Assembly: GCF_900149695.1 (NCBI RefSeq)
Contig: NZ_LT703007.1
Span: 124,001-188,000, forward strand
DNA length: 64,000 nucleotides
Direction: 5' to 3'
DNA from: Anderseniella sp. Alg231-50
GTDB lineage: Bacteria > Pseudomonadota > Alphaproteobacteria > Rhizobiales > Aestuariivirgaceae
The position numbers were made by a program, and so were the translations under genes. Positions 34,532-43,787 of the stretch are shown one piece after another. The notes below the pieces were generated by a model that was not told the origin of the DNA, did no database searches, and saw only the letters and a list, made by a program, of their open reading frames with translations. Each line of letters begins with the position of its first letter. Position 1 is the stretch's first letter.

Positions 34532-35827
34532 TCAGCCCGCCTTCCGCCGTGCCAGCCAGCCTTCGGCCAGTTCACCCAACACGTCTCGGATCGCGTCGCT
34601 TTCCACGTCGTCGAAGGCTTCAGCGGCAAAGGCGCCGATCAGCATGGACTTGGCTTCTGTCTCGGAAATGCCGCGTGCGCGCAGATAGAACATCTGGTTC
34701 TCGTCCAGATCACCGGATGTCGCACCGTGGCCGCAGACCACGTCATCGGCATAGATTTCCAGCTCGGGCTTGGCATCAAACTCGGCGTCATCCGACAGGA
34801 GCAAGGCATGCGATGACTGGTTGCCATCGGTTTTCTGGGCATCGCGGCGAACGATCGCCTTGCCCTGAAACACGCCGCGGGCCGCTTCGTCCATCACGCA
34901 CTTGAACAGTTCGCGCGACAGGCAGTTCGGCACGGCATGGTCAATCACCAGCCGGGTATCGTTATGCTGCTTGCCGGTGAGCAGGAAGGCGCCGGACACG
35001 TGGCTTTCGGTATGTTCACCGGCAAAGGTAATGAACCCCTGCTGACGGGTGGCGTGTCCGCCAATGGTCAGGGTGAAATCCTTCAGGTGGGCACTGTCGG
35101 CCAGATGCACTTCGGTATTGGAAAGGTGAATCGCTTCAAGACCTTCCTCCTGCACCTTCACCCGGTCCAGCCGGGCATTGTCTGCGATATGCAGTTGTGT
35201 CACGGCATTGTGGACATATTCACCGGCGCCGCCGATATGGGTTTCGATCAGGGTTGCGGATGCACCCTCTTCCAGCACAACCACATTGCGGGTCGTGTAG
35301 GTGGCAGCCTGTTCAGCAGTGGTCACGAACAACAGTTCAATCGGCGCGTCCATGCCGGACCCGGCCTTGACCCTGAGACCGGCACCGTCACTCATGTAAG
35401 CAAGGTTGAGGGCGGCAATCGGGTCCGTTGATCCCGCGACCAGCTTTTCCGACATCCAGCCCGGCAGGTCACCAGACCCAAGGCGGGCAAATTCAACATC
35501 ACCGGTGGCCGGCATGGTTGAGCGGTCTGCATCAAAGGCACCATCCACAAACACCAGGCGCGCGCGCGCAACGTCGCCGAACGGCGAAGCCGCAATCAGC
35601 GCATCTATGGTGTCGGCAGACGCAGTGGTTCCGGAGACAGGCGGCAACGGGCTGGACATCAACTGGCGCAGGTCCGTCCACTTCCAGTCTTCCATGCGCC
35701 GGTGCGGCAAGCCTGTTTCGGCAAACTGCGCAAACGCAGACTTGCGCACATCCGCCAAAGCACCTTGCGGATTGAAGGCGTCCGTATAGGCGTTTTCCGC
35801 CGGTGTTTTCATCAAGGTAACTGTCAT
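34532..35827 (-). CDS. sufD: Fe-S cluster assembly protein SufD
   Basis: A 431-residue beta-helix scaffold subunit. A helical N-terminus (GLPHRRMEDWKWTDLRQL) precedes the right-handed beta-helix, and the C-terminal segment EIYADDVVCGHGATSGDLDENQMFYLRARGI carries the conserved cysteine and histidine used at the SufB-SufD interface. It forms the SufBC2D complex that builds clusters. It lies 15 bp downstream of sufC. Confidence 0.95.
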   Translation of the reverse strand: MTVTLMKTPAENAYTDAFNPQGALADVRKSAFAQFAETGLPHRRMEDWKWTDLRQLMSSPLPPVSGTTASADTIDALIAASPFGDVARARLVFVDGAFDADRSTMPATGDVEFARLGSGDLPGWMSEKLVAGSTDPIAALNLAYMSDGAGLRVKAGSGMDAPIELLFVTTAEQAATYTTRNVVVLEEGASATLIETHIGGAGEYVHNAVTQLHIADNARLDRVKVQEEGLEAIHLSNTEVHLADSAHLKDFTLTIGGHATRQQGFITFAGEHTESHVSGAFLLTGKQHNDTRLVIDHAVPNCLSRELFKCVMDEAARGVFQGKAIVRRDAQKTDGNQSSHALLLSDDAEFDAKPELEIYADDVVCGHGATSGDLDENQMFYLRARGISETEAKSMLIGAFAAEAFDDVESDAIRDVLGELAEGWLARRKAG

Positions 35828-35842
35828 GACTTCAATCCTGCC

Positions 35843-36589
35843 TTACGCTGCAAATGCCGCGTAACCGTCCTTTTCCAGTTCAAGCGCCAGTTCCTTGCCG
35901 CCCGACTTCACAATCTTGCCGTCGGACATGACATGCACCTTGTCCGGCACAATGTAATCAAGCAGGCGCTGATAGTGAGTGATGACCAGCATGGCGCGCT
36001 CCGGAGACCGCAGTGCGTTGACGCCTTCTGCAACGACACGCAGAGCGTCGATATCAAGTCCGGAATCGGTTTCATCCAGAACACACAGGCCCGGCTCGAG
36101 CACGGCCATCTGCAGGATTTCAGCACGCTTCTTCTCACCGCCGGAAAAGCCGACATTGACCGGGCGCTTTAACATGTCCGTGGTCACGTTCAGCTGCTCT
36201 GCCTTGCCGCGTACCAACCGCATGAAATCAGGCGTGGTCATTTCGCTTTCGCCGCGCGCCTTGCGCTGGGCATTCAGTGCCACCTTCAGGAACTGCATGG
36301 TGGCTACACCGGGGATTTCAATCGGATACTGGAACGCCAGGAACACGCCGGCTGCGGCACGTTCGTCGATTTCCATTTCCAGCAGGTCTTCACCGTTGTA
36401 GGTGATCGAGCCTTCGGTGACTTCGTAACCGGGACGGCCAGCCAGCACATAGGACAAAGTGGACTTGCCGGAGCCGTTCGGGCCCATAATGGCATTCACT
36501 TCGCCTGCATTGATGGTCAGGTCCAGACCCTTGATAATCTGCTTGTCCTCTTCCTCGAGGCTCACATGCAGGTTCTTGATTTCAAGCAT
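35843..36589 (-). CDS. sufC: Fe-S cluster assembly ATPase SufC
   Basis: A 248-residue ABC-type ATPase without membrane domain. Walker A is GPNGSGKST (36-44), the signature is VGFSGGEKKRAEILQM, and Walker B is CVLDETDSGLDIDAL. ATP binding drives rearrangement of SufB-SufD during cluster assembly. The gene lies 20 bp downstream of the crystallin J1-type gene in the suf operon. Confidence 0.97.
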   Translation of the reverse strand: MLEIKNLHVSLEEEDKQIIKGLDLTINAGEVNAIMGPNGSGKSTLSYVLAGRPGYEVTEGSITYNGEDLLEMEIDERAAAGVFLAFQYPIEIPGVATMQFLKVALNAQRKARGESEMTTPDFMRLVRGKAEQLNVTTDMLKRPVNVGFSGGEKKRAEILQMAVLEPGLCVLDETDSGLDIDALRVVAEGVNALRSPERAMLVITHYQRLLDYIVPDKVHVMSDGKIVKSGGKELALELEKDGYAAFAA

Positions 36590-36609
36590 TTTCGTAATTC
36601 CCTGTTTTC

Positions 36610-36963
36610 CTAGTCATTCCTGGCAAACGAGTGCGTCACTGCGATTTTGCCGATAATGTTTGCGTTAAATTCAGCCAGATCTTCCGCCGGCACCCAATAT
36701 TCTTCATGGGTCTTTCCACCCACGACCTTCTTCTCAAACCTGTTCAGATAGTCACTCTCGACTTCGAACTTCGTTACATATCCCTTGCCGTCAGCGTTGT
36801 GTTTCACGTTCCAGTCGCGCGCGATCTGCACAGCGTAGTCCTCGTTGGTAACCGGATAGAAAATCGGCTGTTCCGGCAGTCTTGGCGGAAAAGCACTCCA
36901 GCTACTGTCTTCAATCAGCTTCAGCTCCTTGCTACCAACCGGTCTGTACAGCACGGTACTCAC
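36610..36963 (-). CDS. ADP-ribosylation/crystallin J1-type small protein
   Basis: A 117-residue soluble protein. Its sequence (VLYRPVGSKELKLIE, FPPRLPEQPIFYPVTNEDYA, ARDWNV, EYWVPAEDLAEFNANIIGKI) matches small proteins that databases label ADP-ribosylation/crystallin J1. That label is inherited, and no ADP-ribosyl hydrolase motif is visible. The start is a GTG forming a 4-bp GTGA overlap with the upstream membrane-protein gene. It lies inside the suf operon just before sufC. Function unknown. Confidence 0.8.
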   Translation of the reverse strand: MSTVLYRPVGSKELKLIEDSSWSAFPPRLPEQPIFYPVTNEDYAVQIARDWNVKHNADGKGYVTKFEVESDYLNRFEKKVVGGKTHEEYWVPAEDLAEFNANIIGKIAVTHSFARND

Positions 36964-37205
36964 TTCGGTTGCGTCCCTTTGATCATCTTCATCAACCCGC
37001 CTGCGGCCCAAGCGACAAATCCAACTGCTCCGATAATCATCGGCACGTTCAGCCAGGCCCGGCCGCCTTCACTGGTTCCGCCGATTCCGATGTCGAAAAC
37101 CCAGAACAGAACCCCGAACGGCAGCGTCAGAAGGAATATCTTGCGCGCCTTGGCGGTGAATTCTTCCAGGCTGCCGAAGCGGGGCTGAAACAGACGGTCG
37201 AACAT
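36960..37205 (-). CDS. Small membrane protein in the suf operon
   Basis: An 81-residue protein with two predicted membrane helices (about 23-42 and 54-73) joined by a glycine-rich loop (GIGGTSEGGRAW), and a basic tail. It lies 8 bp downstream of sufB and overlaps the following gene by 4 bp, so it is firmly part of the operon. I do not recognise a family. Confidence 0.75.
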   Translation of the reverse strand: MFDRLFQPRFGSLEEFTAKARKIFLLTLPFGVLFWVFDIGIGGTSEGGRAWLNVPMIIGAVGFVAWAAGGLMKMIKGTQPK

Positions 37206-37213
37206 GGCTTCGG

Positions 37214-38731
37214 CTACCCCACACTGCCTTCCAGCGAAATGCCGATCAGCTTCTGGGTTTCGGCCATGAACTCCATCGGCAGCTGCTGCAGCACGTCGCG
37301 CACGAACCCGTTGACGACCAGCGCCACGGCTTCTTCTTCGTCGAGGCCGCGCGACTGGCAGTAGAACATCATGTCGTCGGAAATTTTCGACGTGGTCGCT
37401 TCATGTTCAAACGTCGCGGTGCGGGTTTTCGATTCGATGTATGGCACCGTGTGAGCACCGCACTTGTCACCAATCAGCAAGGAGTCACACTGGGTGAAAT
37501 TACGGGCTCCCTTTGCTTTCTTGTGGGTTGTCACCAAGCCACGATAGGTGTTGTCGGAATGACCGGCTGCAATGCCCTTTGAAATGATCCGGCTCGACGT
37601 GTTCTTGCCGAGATGGATCATCTTGGTGCCTGAATCGACCTGCTGGTGACCGTTGGAGATGGCGATCGAGTAGAACTCGCCCACCGAATTGTCCCCACGC
37701 AGGATGCAGCTCGGATACTTCCAGGTTACTGCGGAGCCGGTTTCTACCTGGGTCCACGACACCTTGGAGTTGTCACCGCGGCAATCGGCACGCTTGGTCA
37801 CGAAGTTGTAGATACCGCCATTGCCGTCCTTGTCGCCGGGATACCAGTTCTGCACGGTGGAGTACTTGATCTCCGCGTCTTCCATGGCAACCAGTTCAAC
37901 CACGGCAGCATGCAGCTGGTTCTCGTCACGCATCGGTGCGGTACAGCCTTCCAGGTACGAAACGTAAGAACCCTTTTCCGCTATGATGAGCGTGCGTTCG
38001 AACTGGCCGGTGTTTTCCGCGTTGATGCGGAAATAGGTCGACAGTTCCATCGGGCAGCGAACACCTTCGGGAATGAACACGAACGAACCATCGGTGAACA
38101 CGGCGGAATTGAGCGCCGCATAATAATTGTCACCCTGGGGCACCACGGAGAACAGGTACTTCTTCACCAGTTCGGGATGCTCGCGAATGGCTTCAGAAAT
38201 GGAGCAGAAGATGACACCGGCCTTGGCAAGTTCCTTCTTGAAAGTCGTCACCACCGACACGCTGTCAAACACCGCGTCCACGGCCACCTTGCCGGAGGCG
38301 TAGGATGGGCCGGCATCTTCATCGAGAGTGCTCGGCTCGTCGTGCTTGCGCACGCCTGCCAGAAGCTCCTGCTCTTTCAGCGGAATGCCGAGCTTTTCGT
38401 ATGTCCGCAGCAGTTCGGGATCAACCTCGTCCAGGCTCTTCGGCCCGGTCTGTCCCTTTGGTGCGGAGTAGAAATAGATGTCCTGGAAGTCGATCTTCGG
38501 ATAGCTGACCTTGGCCCAGTCCGGCTCATCCATCTTCTGCCAGCGGGCATAGGCGTCGAGGCGCTGTTCCAGCATCCATTCCGGCTCTTCCTTCTTGGCG
38601 GAGATGAACTTGATGACGTCCTCCGAGAGCCCCTTGGGCGCGGTATCGGATTCAATAATCGTCTCAAAGCCGTACTTGTACTTGTCGACGTCAATTTCCT
38701 TGACGCGCTCGATTGTTTCAATATCAGGCAT
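37214..38731 (-). CDS. sufB: Fe-S cluster assembly protein SufB
   Basis: A 505-residue scaffold, longer than SufD. Conserved stretches include [59 protein letters not shown] and, near the C-terminus, [20 protein letters not shown] followed by [20 protein letters not shown], which hold the cysteine and glutamate needed for nascent cluster assembly. The gene follows the first desulfurase by 29 bp. Confidence 0.97.
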   Translation of the reverse strand: MPDIETIERVKEIDVDKYKYGFETIIESDTAPKGLSEDVIKFISAKKEEPEWMLEQRLDAYARWQKMDEPDWAKVSYPKIDFQDIYFYSAPKGQTGPKSLDEVDPELLRTYEKLGIPLKEQELLAGVRKHDEPSTLDEDAGPSYASGKVAVDAVFDSVSVVTTFKKELAKAGVIFCSISEAIREHPELVKKYLFSVVPQGDNYYAALNSAVFTDGSFVFIPEGVRCPMELSTYFRINAENTGQFERTLIIAEKGSYVSYLEGCTAPMRDENQLHAAVVELVAMEDAEIKYSTVQNWYPGDKDGNGGIYNFVTKRADCRGDNSKVSWTQVETGSAVTWKYPSCILRGDNSVGEFYSIAISNGHQQVDSGTKMIHLGKNTSSRIISKGIAAGHSDNTYRGLVTTHKKAKGARNFTQCDSLLIGDKCGAHTVPYIESKTRTATFEHEATTSKISDDMMFYCQSRGLDEEEAVALVVNGFVRDVLQQLPMEFMAETQKLIGISLEGSVG

Positions 38732-38760
38732 TCTCGCCTCTCTCCTTACCTGCTAATCAC

Positions 38761-39876
38761 TCAGGCAGCCGCCGCACGCGCCACGTGGCGTCCGGCAATT
38801 TTCTGCCAACTATCTGAAAACCTGTTCACATCTTCTACGGTGGATGACCATCCCAGGCTCACCCGAATTGCCGATTTTGTTGTTGCTTCACTTGCGCCCA
38901 TTGCCTTGAGCACATGGCTGGCCTGAACCTTGCCGGACGAACACGCAGAGCCCGATGACACTGCAATTCCATCCAGGTCGAAAGCCATCAATGCGGTATC
39001 GGCTTCAAGACCGGTGAGCGCAAAGCACACGGTGTTGGACAGCCGGTCAACGCCGGTCGAGAACACCACAACCTCACCTGGACCAGACGCCAGGGCTGAT
39101 TCAAGTTTCGCCTGCAACCCCTTGAAATCAGATTCAGTTTTGCCTGCGGCCCGAACGGCGGCCGCAAATCCGGCGATACCGGCTATATTCTCGGTGCCGG
39201 CCCGGCGCCGAAGTTCCTGGCCACCGCCGGCAACCAGCGGGGACACCGGCAATCCATCGCGTATCACCAGCGCGCCGACGCCCTGCGGGCCACCGAGCTT
39301 GTGGGCTGAAACGCTGAGCAGGTCCACGCCCAGCAATCCAAAATTCACCGGCAGCTTGCCGAACGCCTGCACCGCATCACAATGCACCAGGGCATCATGT
39401 TCGCCCGCCACCGCGACAACATCGCGAACCGGCTGAATGGCACCGGTTTCATTGTTGGCCAGCATGACGGAGACCAGGGCCCGCCCGTCACCGTTGCCAA
39501 GCAGATTGCCAAGCGCCGATACATCAACGACACCGTTTTCATCAACCGGCAGTACATCAACCGGAAGGCCGGACACTTTAGCTGCCTCCAGCACACAGGG
39601 ATGCTCGATTGCCGATACGACAAGACGGTCAACACTCACGCAGCGAAGTGCCTGATTACAGCTTTCCGAACCGCCGCCTGTGAACACAATCGCCGGTGCG
39701 ATGGTACCGAGCGCGCGCGCAACCTCGTCACGCGCGGTCTCGATCAGCGCACGTGCCTTGCGGCCTTCCTCATGCACCGATGATGCATTTCCCTGAAGCT
39801 CAAGCGCGGCAAGCATTGCCTCGCGGGCTTCGGGCCTTATGGGGCTGGTCGCATTATGGTCAAGGTAGGTACGCAT
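38761..39876 (-). CDS. Cysteine desulfurase, NifS/IscS-like
   Basis: A 371-residue PLP enzyme. The cofactor lysine is K193 in SVSAHKLGGPQG and the persulfide cysteine is C312 in SGSACSSGKVQASHVLKAMG on the long loop typical of group I desulfurases (IscS/NifS). It thus differs from SufS in the same operon, and the window carries two desulfurases under one regulator. It lies 12 bp downstream of iscR and could serve general sulfur transfer as well as Suf. Confidence 0.95.
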   Translation of the reverse strand: MRTYLDHNATSPIRPEAREAMLAALELQGNASSVHEEGRKARALIETARDEVARALGTIAPAIVFTGGGSESCNQALRCVSVDRLVVSAIEHPCVLEAAKVSGLPVDVLPVDENGVVDVSALGNLLGNGDGRALVSVMLANNETGAIQPVRDVVAVAGEHDALVHCDAVQAFGKLPVNFGLLGVDLLSVSAHKLGGPQGVGALVIRDGLPVSPLVAGGGQELRRRAGTENIAGIAGFAAAVRAAGKTESDFKGLQAKLESALASGPGEVVVFSTGVDRLSNTVCFALTGLEADTALMAFDLDGIAVSSGSACSSGKVQASHVLKAMGASEATTKSAIRVSLGWSSTVEDVNRFSDSWQKIAGRHVARAAAA

Positions 39877-39888
39877 GGGCTTCGCTGC

Positions 39889-40362
39889 TCAACCCTGCGC
39901 CATGTTGCTGACGGGGTGTGTCTTGGCACGGCGGATCGAGGCTTCCAGCGCCAGGTTGCGCTGGTTGACCACGTCGCCCAGTGTTACTGCAGACAGGAAT
40001 CCGTAGACCTGCCGGCCAAGGGCTGCCCACAGTTCATGGGTCACGCACTTTTCGCCTTTTACACAGCCGTCAATGGCATCACCCTGGCAGCGCGTCACCT
40101 GCATCGGTTCATCCGACGCCGTCACGATATCTGCAATATTTATGCGGTCAGCCGGGCGCGCAAGCTTGTATCCGCCGCCGGGTCCACGCTGGCTTTCCAC
40201 AAGACCGGCGCGGCGAAGCTTGGCAAACAGCTGCTCCAGATATTCCTGGCTGATGTCCTGGCGTTCCGACACATCTCCCAGCGGGACCAGCGTGCCTTCA
40301 GCCTGAGCGGCTATGTCCGCCATGGCCATCACTGCGTATCTGCCTTTTGTAGAGAGCTTCAT
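39889..40362 (-). CDS. iscR: Rrf2 family Fe-S-responsive regulator, IscR type
   Basis: A 157-residue regulator starting at MKLSTKGRYAVMAM, the usual Rrf2 N-terminus with winged helix-turn-helix. C92, C100 and C106 match the IscR cluster-ligand pattern, with one change in spacing from E. coli C92/C98/C104. The [2Fe-2S] form usually represses its own operon. It is the first gene of the suf operon. The open frame continues upstream, but the start is clear from family length. Confidence 0.95.
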   Translation of the reverse strand: MKLSTKGRYAVMAMADIAAQAEGTLVPLGDVSERQDISQEYLEQLFAKLRRAGLVESQRGPGGGYKLARPADRINIADIVTASDEPMQVTRCQGDAIDGCVKGEKCVTHELWAALGRQVYGFLSAVTLGDVVNQRNLALEASIRRAKTHPVSNMAQG

Positions 40363-40504
40363 GTCGTTACTCGCTGTATCGGCGCAGGAATACGTCCAGG
40401 CAAATTGCGCGATGCCCGTAAAGCTTGCATTCCGGCTGTCAAATTGTGTAAGACCCCGCCTAAGCTCCCGTTTCCGGGATACGATTCCGGTGCATGGCGG
40501 TTTC

Positions 40505-40551
40505 TTGAATAGTTCTAAACTGGATATAGAATACCCGACAAGCAGAGTCAA
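40505..40551 (-). promoter_or_regulatory. Promoter of the iscR-suf operon with overlapping inverted repeats
   Basis: On the minus strand TTGACT (40551-40546) and TATATC (40528-40523) are separated by exactly 17 bp. Two inverted repeats overlap the -10 and start site: TTCTA-N9-TAGAA (40513-40531) and a TTAGAA-N3-TTCAA-like sequence (40505-40518). The positions fit repression by IscR or by an iron regulator such as Irr or RirA; which one cannot be decided by eye. The transcription start would be near 40516, giving a leader of about 150 nt. Confidence 0.6.
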
Positions 40552-40668
40552 CAATTCAATCCCGCCAAATCCAGCGTTTTTGCATCAATTGCAGATGAGG
40601 CAGGTCAAATCCTCGTTGCCTCGTCACCTGTGTCCCGGCAACCCTTTTAAAGACAGGACGTCAAACGC

Positions 40669-41325
40669 ATGCCAGAGGTCATTTTTAACGGACCCGCCGG
40701 TCGCATTGAAGGCCGCTATCATCACAATCCGGAGCACGGCTCGCCAATCGCCCTGATTCTGCATCCGCATCCGCAATTCGGCGGGACGATGAACAACCCG
40801 ATCGTGCATGACCTCTATTATATGTATCGCGACCGTGGATTCTCGGTGCTGCGGTTCAATTTCCGCGGTGTCGGCCGCTCGCAGGGCCTGTTCGACAACG
40901 GCGCCGGCGAACTGTCCGATGCAGCCGCCGCCCTTGACTGGATGCAGACCTACAACAAGGAAGCGGCAACCTGCTGGATTGTCGGCATTTCCTTCGGTGC
41001 GTGGATTTCCATGCAATTGCTGATGCGGCGCCCGGAAATTGCAGGCTTCATCTCAATCGCACCACTGGCAAAGCACTATGACTTCTCGTTCCTGGCGCCC
41101 TGCCCGGCATCGGGCCTGTTCGTCAACGGCCAGTATGACACCGTCACCCCGGCTGATTCCATCAATGCCCTTGTCGCCAAGCTGAAGACCCAGAAGGGCA
41201 TCAAGATCGATCATGAAGTGATGCCCGACACCAATCATTTTTTTGAAGGCAAGATTCCGGAATTGACGGACATCTGTGCGGATTACCTCGACAAGCGTCT
41301 CGAGGTGGAACTGAAAGAGGAATAG
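40669..41325 (+). CDS. Alpha/beta hydrolase of the conserved 210-residue proteobacterial group
   Basis: A 218-residue serine hydrolase-fold protein. Motifs are LILHPHPQFGGTMNN (HPHP loop), RFNFRGVGRSQG, nucleophile elbow GISFGAW near residue 106, and the histidine in DTNHFFEGK near 191. The HPHPxxGG motif is typical of a widespread group related to dienelactone hydrolases and peptidases whose substrate is not established. It is transcribed away from iscR and ends 22 bp from anmK head-on. Confidence 0.88.
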   Translation: MPEVIFNGPAGRIEGRYHHNPEHGSPIALILHPHPQFGGTMNNPIVHDLYYMYRDRGFSVLRFNFRGVGRSQGLFDNGAGELSDAAAALDWMQTYNKEAATCWIVGISFGAWISMQLLMRRPEIAGFISIAPLAKHYDFSFLAPCPASGLFVNGQYDTVTPADSINALVAKLKTQKGIKIDHEVMPDTNHFFEGKIPELTDICADYLDKRLEVELKEE

Positions 41326-41347
41326 CCGGGACGACGCCTGACCCTTC

Positions 41348-42463
41348 CTAGCCCGCGTCGGCAGGAACAAACACCAGTCCGCCGGTTACGGGTTCGCTGG
41401 TTCCCGTCGTGCCGGGCCAGGTCAATGGAAGTCCGCGCACGGACCGCACAGCCAGGTATGCCCAGGCTTCCGCTTCTACGGCATCTCCGTCGGTGTGAAT
41501 GGCTTCGGCCGGCACCACTGGTGCATTTATCAGGCTGGCCAGGCATTCCATCAGAAACCGGTTCTTGCGGCCGCCTCCGCAGATCACCCAATAGGCAGGG
41601 GTCTTGCCGCACCAGCTTACGGCATCGGCAATAGTATGCGCGGTAAACATCACCAGCGTCGCTGCTCCGTCGGCAGGGTTCAGGCCGTTTACCGGGTCCA
41701 GGTTGAAACCCGCCCGATCCAGTGATTTCGGCGGCGCTTCCTGAAAATACTCATGACGGCGGAGTTCGGCGAGAACATCTTCATCCACCGTGCCGGTTCG
41801 TGCCAGTGCGCCGTCGACGTCGACGGGCTTGCCCGTATGCTGCAGGCACCAGTCATCCATCAATGCGTTGCCCGGCCCGGTATCGAAGGCCAGCAACTCA
41901 CCAGTCTCATCAACGAAGGTTATGTTCCCGACCCCGCCAATATTCACGAAAGCTGTCGGCCTGCCCGGCACGTGGGCCGCCATGGCCGCATGATAGGCGC
42001 ATGCCAGGGGCGCGCCCTGCCCGCCGTGGACCATATCGTTTGCACGCATATCTGCCACGACCTTCAGCCCCGTTGAATTTGCCAGCGATTGCCCGTCTCC
42101 GAGCTGAACGGTCAGCCCGGCCTCCGGACGGTGCAGCACCGTCTGACCATGAAACCCGACCACAATGTCACCTGTCTTGCCAACACCATGCTTGTCGCAG
42201 AACCAGTCAATCGCGTCAGCGTGCCAGCGGGTAATGTCTTCCTCGATCGCCGACAGTTTCCCCGGCCGCGAGTCGCGCGCCTGCAAGGCGGCGGAAAGAG
42301 CCATCGCCTCACTCAGCATGGCCCTCTGCGCAGCATCATAATCAACTGCCTCAAAAGCCATGGCTTCGACCATGCTTTCACCATCGGTGCGGATCATGGC
42401 CACATCGATGCCGTCCATTGATGTGCCGCTCATCAAACCGATTGCCGTGATTGGATTTGCCAT
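41348..42463 (-). CDS. anmK: Anhydro-N-acetylmuramic acid kinase
   Basis: A 371-residue sugar kinase. The N-terminal phosphate-binding loop is [16 protein letters not shown], then [37 protein letters not shown] and [13 protein letters not shown]. It phosphorylates and opens 1,6-anhydroMurNAc during peptidoglycan recycling in the cytoplasm. It is divergent from tyrS with about 49 bp between starts, an arrangement common in alphaproteobacteria. Confidence 0.96.
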   Translation of the reverse strand: MANPITAIGLMSGTSMDGIDVAMIRTDGESMVEAMAFEAVDYDAAQRAMLSEAMALSAALQARDSRPGKLSAIEEDITRWHADAIDWFCDKHGVGKTGDIVVGFHGQTVLHRPEAGLTVQLGDGQSLANSTGLKVVADMRANDMVHGGQGAPLACAYHAAMAAHVPGRPTAFVNIGGVGNITFVDETGELLAFDTGPGNALMDDWCLQHTGKPVDVDGALARTGTVDEDVLAELRRHEYFQEAPPKSLDRAGFNLDPVNGLNPADGAATLVMFTAHTIADAVSWCGKTPAYWVICGGGRKNRFLMECLASLINAPVVPAEAIHTDGDAVEAEAWAYLAVRSVRGLPLTWPGTTGTSEPVTGGLVFVPADAG

Positions 42464-42512
42464 TCGTCCTCGTCATGCTATGAGGCGTACATCCTATCAC
42501 AAGAGTGTTTAC

Positions 42513-43748
42513 ATGACCTATAAATCCGACTTTCTCAACGTGCTCGACGAGCGCGGTTTCATTCACCAGTGTTCAGACTTTGACGGGCTGGATGCGCTTG
42601 CTGCGAAGCGCGAGGTCATTGCCTATGTGGGGTATGACTGTACCGCGCCATCGCTGCATATCGGCAATTTTCTCAGCATGATGATGCTGCACTGGCTGCA
42701 GGAAACCGGCAACAAGCCCATCACCCTGATGGGCGGCGGCACCACCATGGTCGGAGACCCGTCCGGCAAGGACGAAACCCGTGCCATGCGCACGCCGGAA
42801 GAAATTGAAGCCAACAAGGCATCGATCAGGGGCGTCTTCAACCAGGTACTTCAATTTGGTGACGGCCAGACCGATGCGATCATGGTCGACAACGCCGACT
42901 GGTTGCTGGAACTCAGCTATATCGACATGTTGCGCAATGTTGGCCGCCATTTCTCGGTGAACCGGATGCTGACCATGGATTCTGTTCGCCTGAGGCTGGA
43001 ACGCGAACAGGAAATGAGTTTCATCGAGTTCAATTACATGGTGTGCCAGTCATACGACTATGTCGAACTGGCCAGGCGGTATGGCTGCAACCTGCAGATG
43101 GGCGGTTCGGACCAGTGGGGCAATATTGTCAACGGTGTCGATCTGGGCCGGCGCATGGGGACGCATCAGCTTTATGCCCTGACCACACCTTTGCTGACCA
43201 CCTCGTCAGGCGCGAAAATGGGTAAAACGGCGCAAGGAGCAGTTTGGCTCAACGCAGAACAGTTCAGCCCGTGGGATTTCTGGCAATACTGGCGCAATAC
43301 CGAAGACGGTGATGTTGCGCGTTTCCTGAAACTGTTCACCACCTTGCCGATGGATGAGATTGCCAAGCTTGAAAAACTGGACGGCGCAGAGATCAACGAA
43401 GCCAAGAAGGTGCTGGCGAACGAGGCGACAGCCCTGCTGCACGGCCGCGATGCCGCCGACGCGGCTGCGGCCACGGCCCAGAAAACCTTTGAGCAAGGCG
43501 GGCTGGCACAAGACCTGCCGACGATTTCAGGCAACCCGGGAGATGGTCTTCTGTCGCTGTTTGTGGCTGCGGGACTCGGCGCCAGCAATGGTGAAGTGCG
43601 CCGCGCCGTCACCGGCAATTCAGTGAGCGTGAACGATACAAAGATCTCCGACCCCGGTTATATCGCGGGCGAAGCCGACTTCAATGCGGACGGCTTGATG
43701 AAAATATCGCTGGGCAAAAAGCGCCATGCACTGGTGAAGCGCGACTGA
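42513..43748 (+). CDS. tyrS: Tyrosyl-tRNA synthetase
   Basis: A 411-residue class I synthetase. The HIGH-type motif is SLHIGNFL near residue 47. [14 protein letters not shown] and the KMSKS-type loop AKMGKTAQG (near 232) follow, and a C-terminal S4-like RNA-binding domain occupies about 345-411. It charges tRNA-Tyr. The open frame runs 51 codons further upstream through anmK, but family length and homology begin at MTYKSDFLN. Confidence 0.97.
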   Translation: MTYKSDFLNVLDERGFIHQCSDFDGLDALAAKREVIAYVGYDCTAPSLHIGNFLSMMMLHWLQETGNKPITLMGGGTTMVGDPSGKDETRAMRTPEEIEANKASIRGVFNQVLQFGDGQTDAIMVDNADWLLELSYIDMLRNVGRHFSVNRMLTMDSVRLRLEREQEMSFIEFNYMVCQSYDYVELARRYGCNLQMGGSDQWGNIVNGVDLGRRMGTHQLYALTTPLLTTSSGAKMGKTAQGAVWLNAEQFSPWDFWQYWRNTEDGDVARFLKLFTTLPMDEIAKLEKLDGAEINEAKKVLANEATALLHGRDAADAAAATAQKTFEQGGLAQDLPTISGNPGDGLLSLFVAAGLGASNGEVRRAVTGNSVSVNDTKISDPGYIAGEADFNADGLMKISLGKKRHALVKRD

Positions 43749-43787
43749 CGCCTGCCATGCACGCCTGGGCCGACCTGACAACAACTC

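Noticed and set aside
37646-38926. 426-residue open frame on the plus strand
   Set aside because: Antisense shadow of sufB and the start of the adjoining desulfurase; low-complexity translation.
41326-41347. Terminator between the hydrolase and anmK
   Set aside because: Only 22 bp without a stem of useful length.
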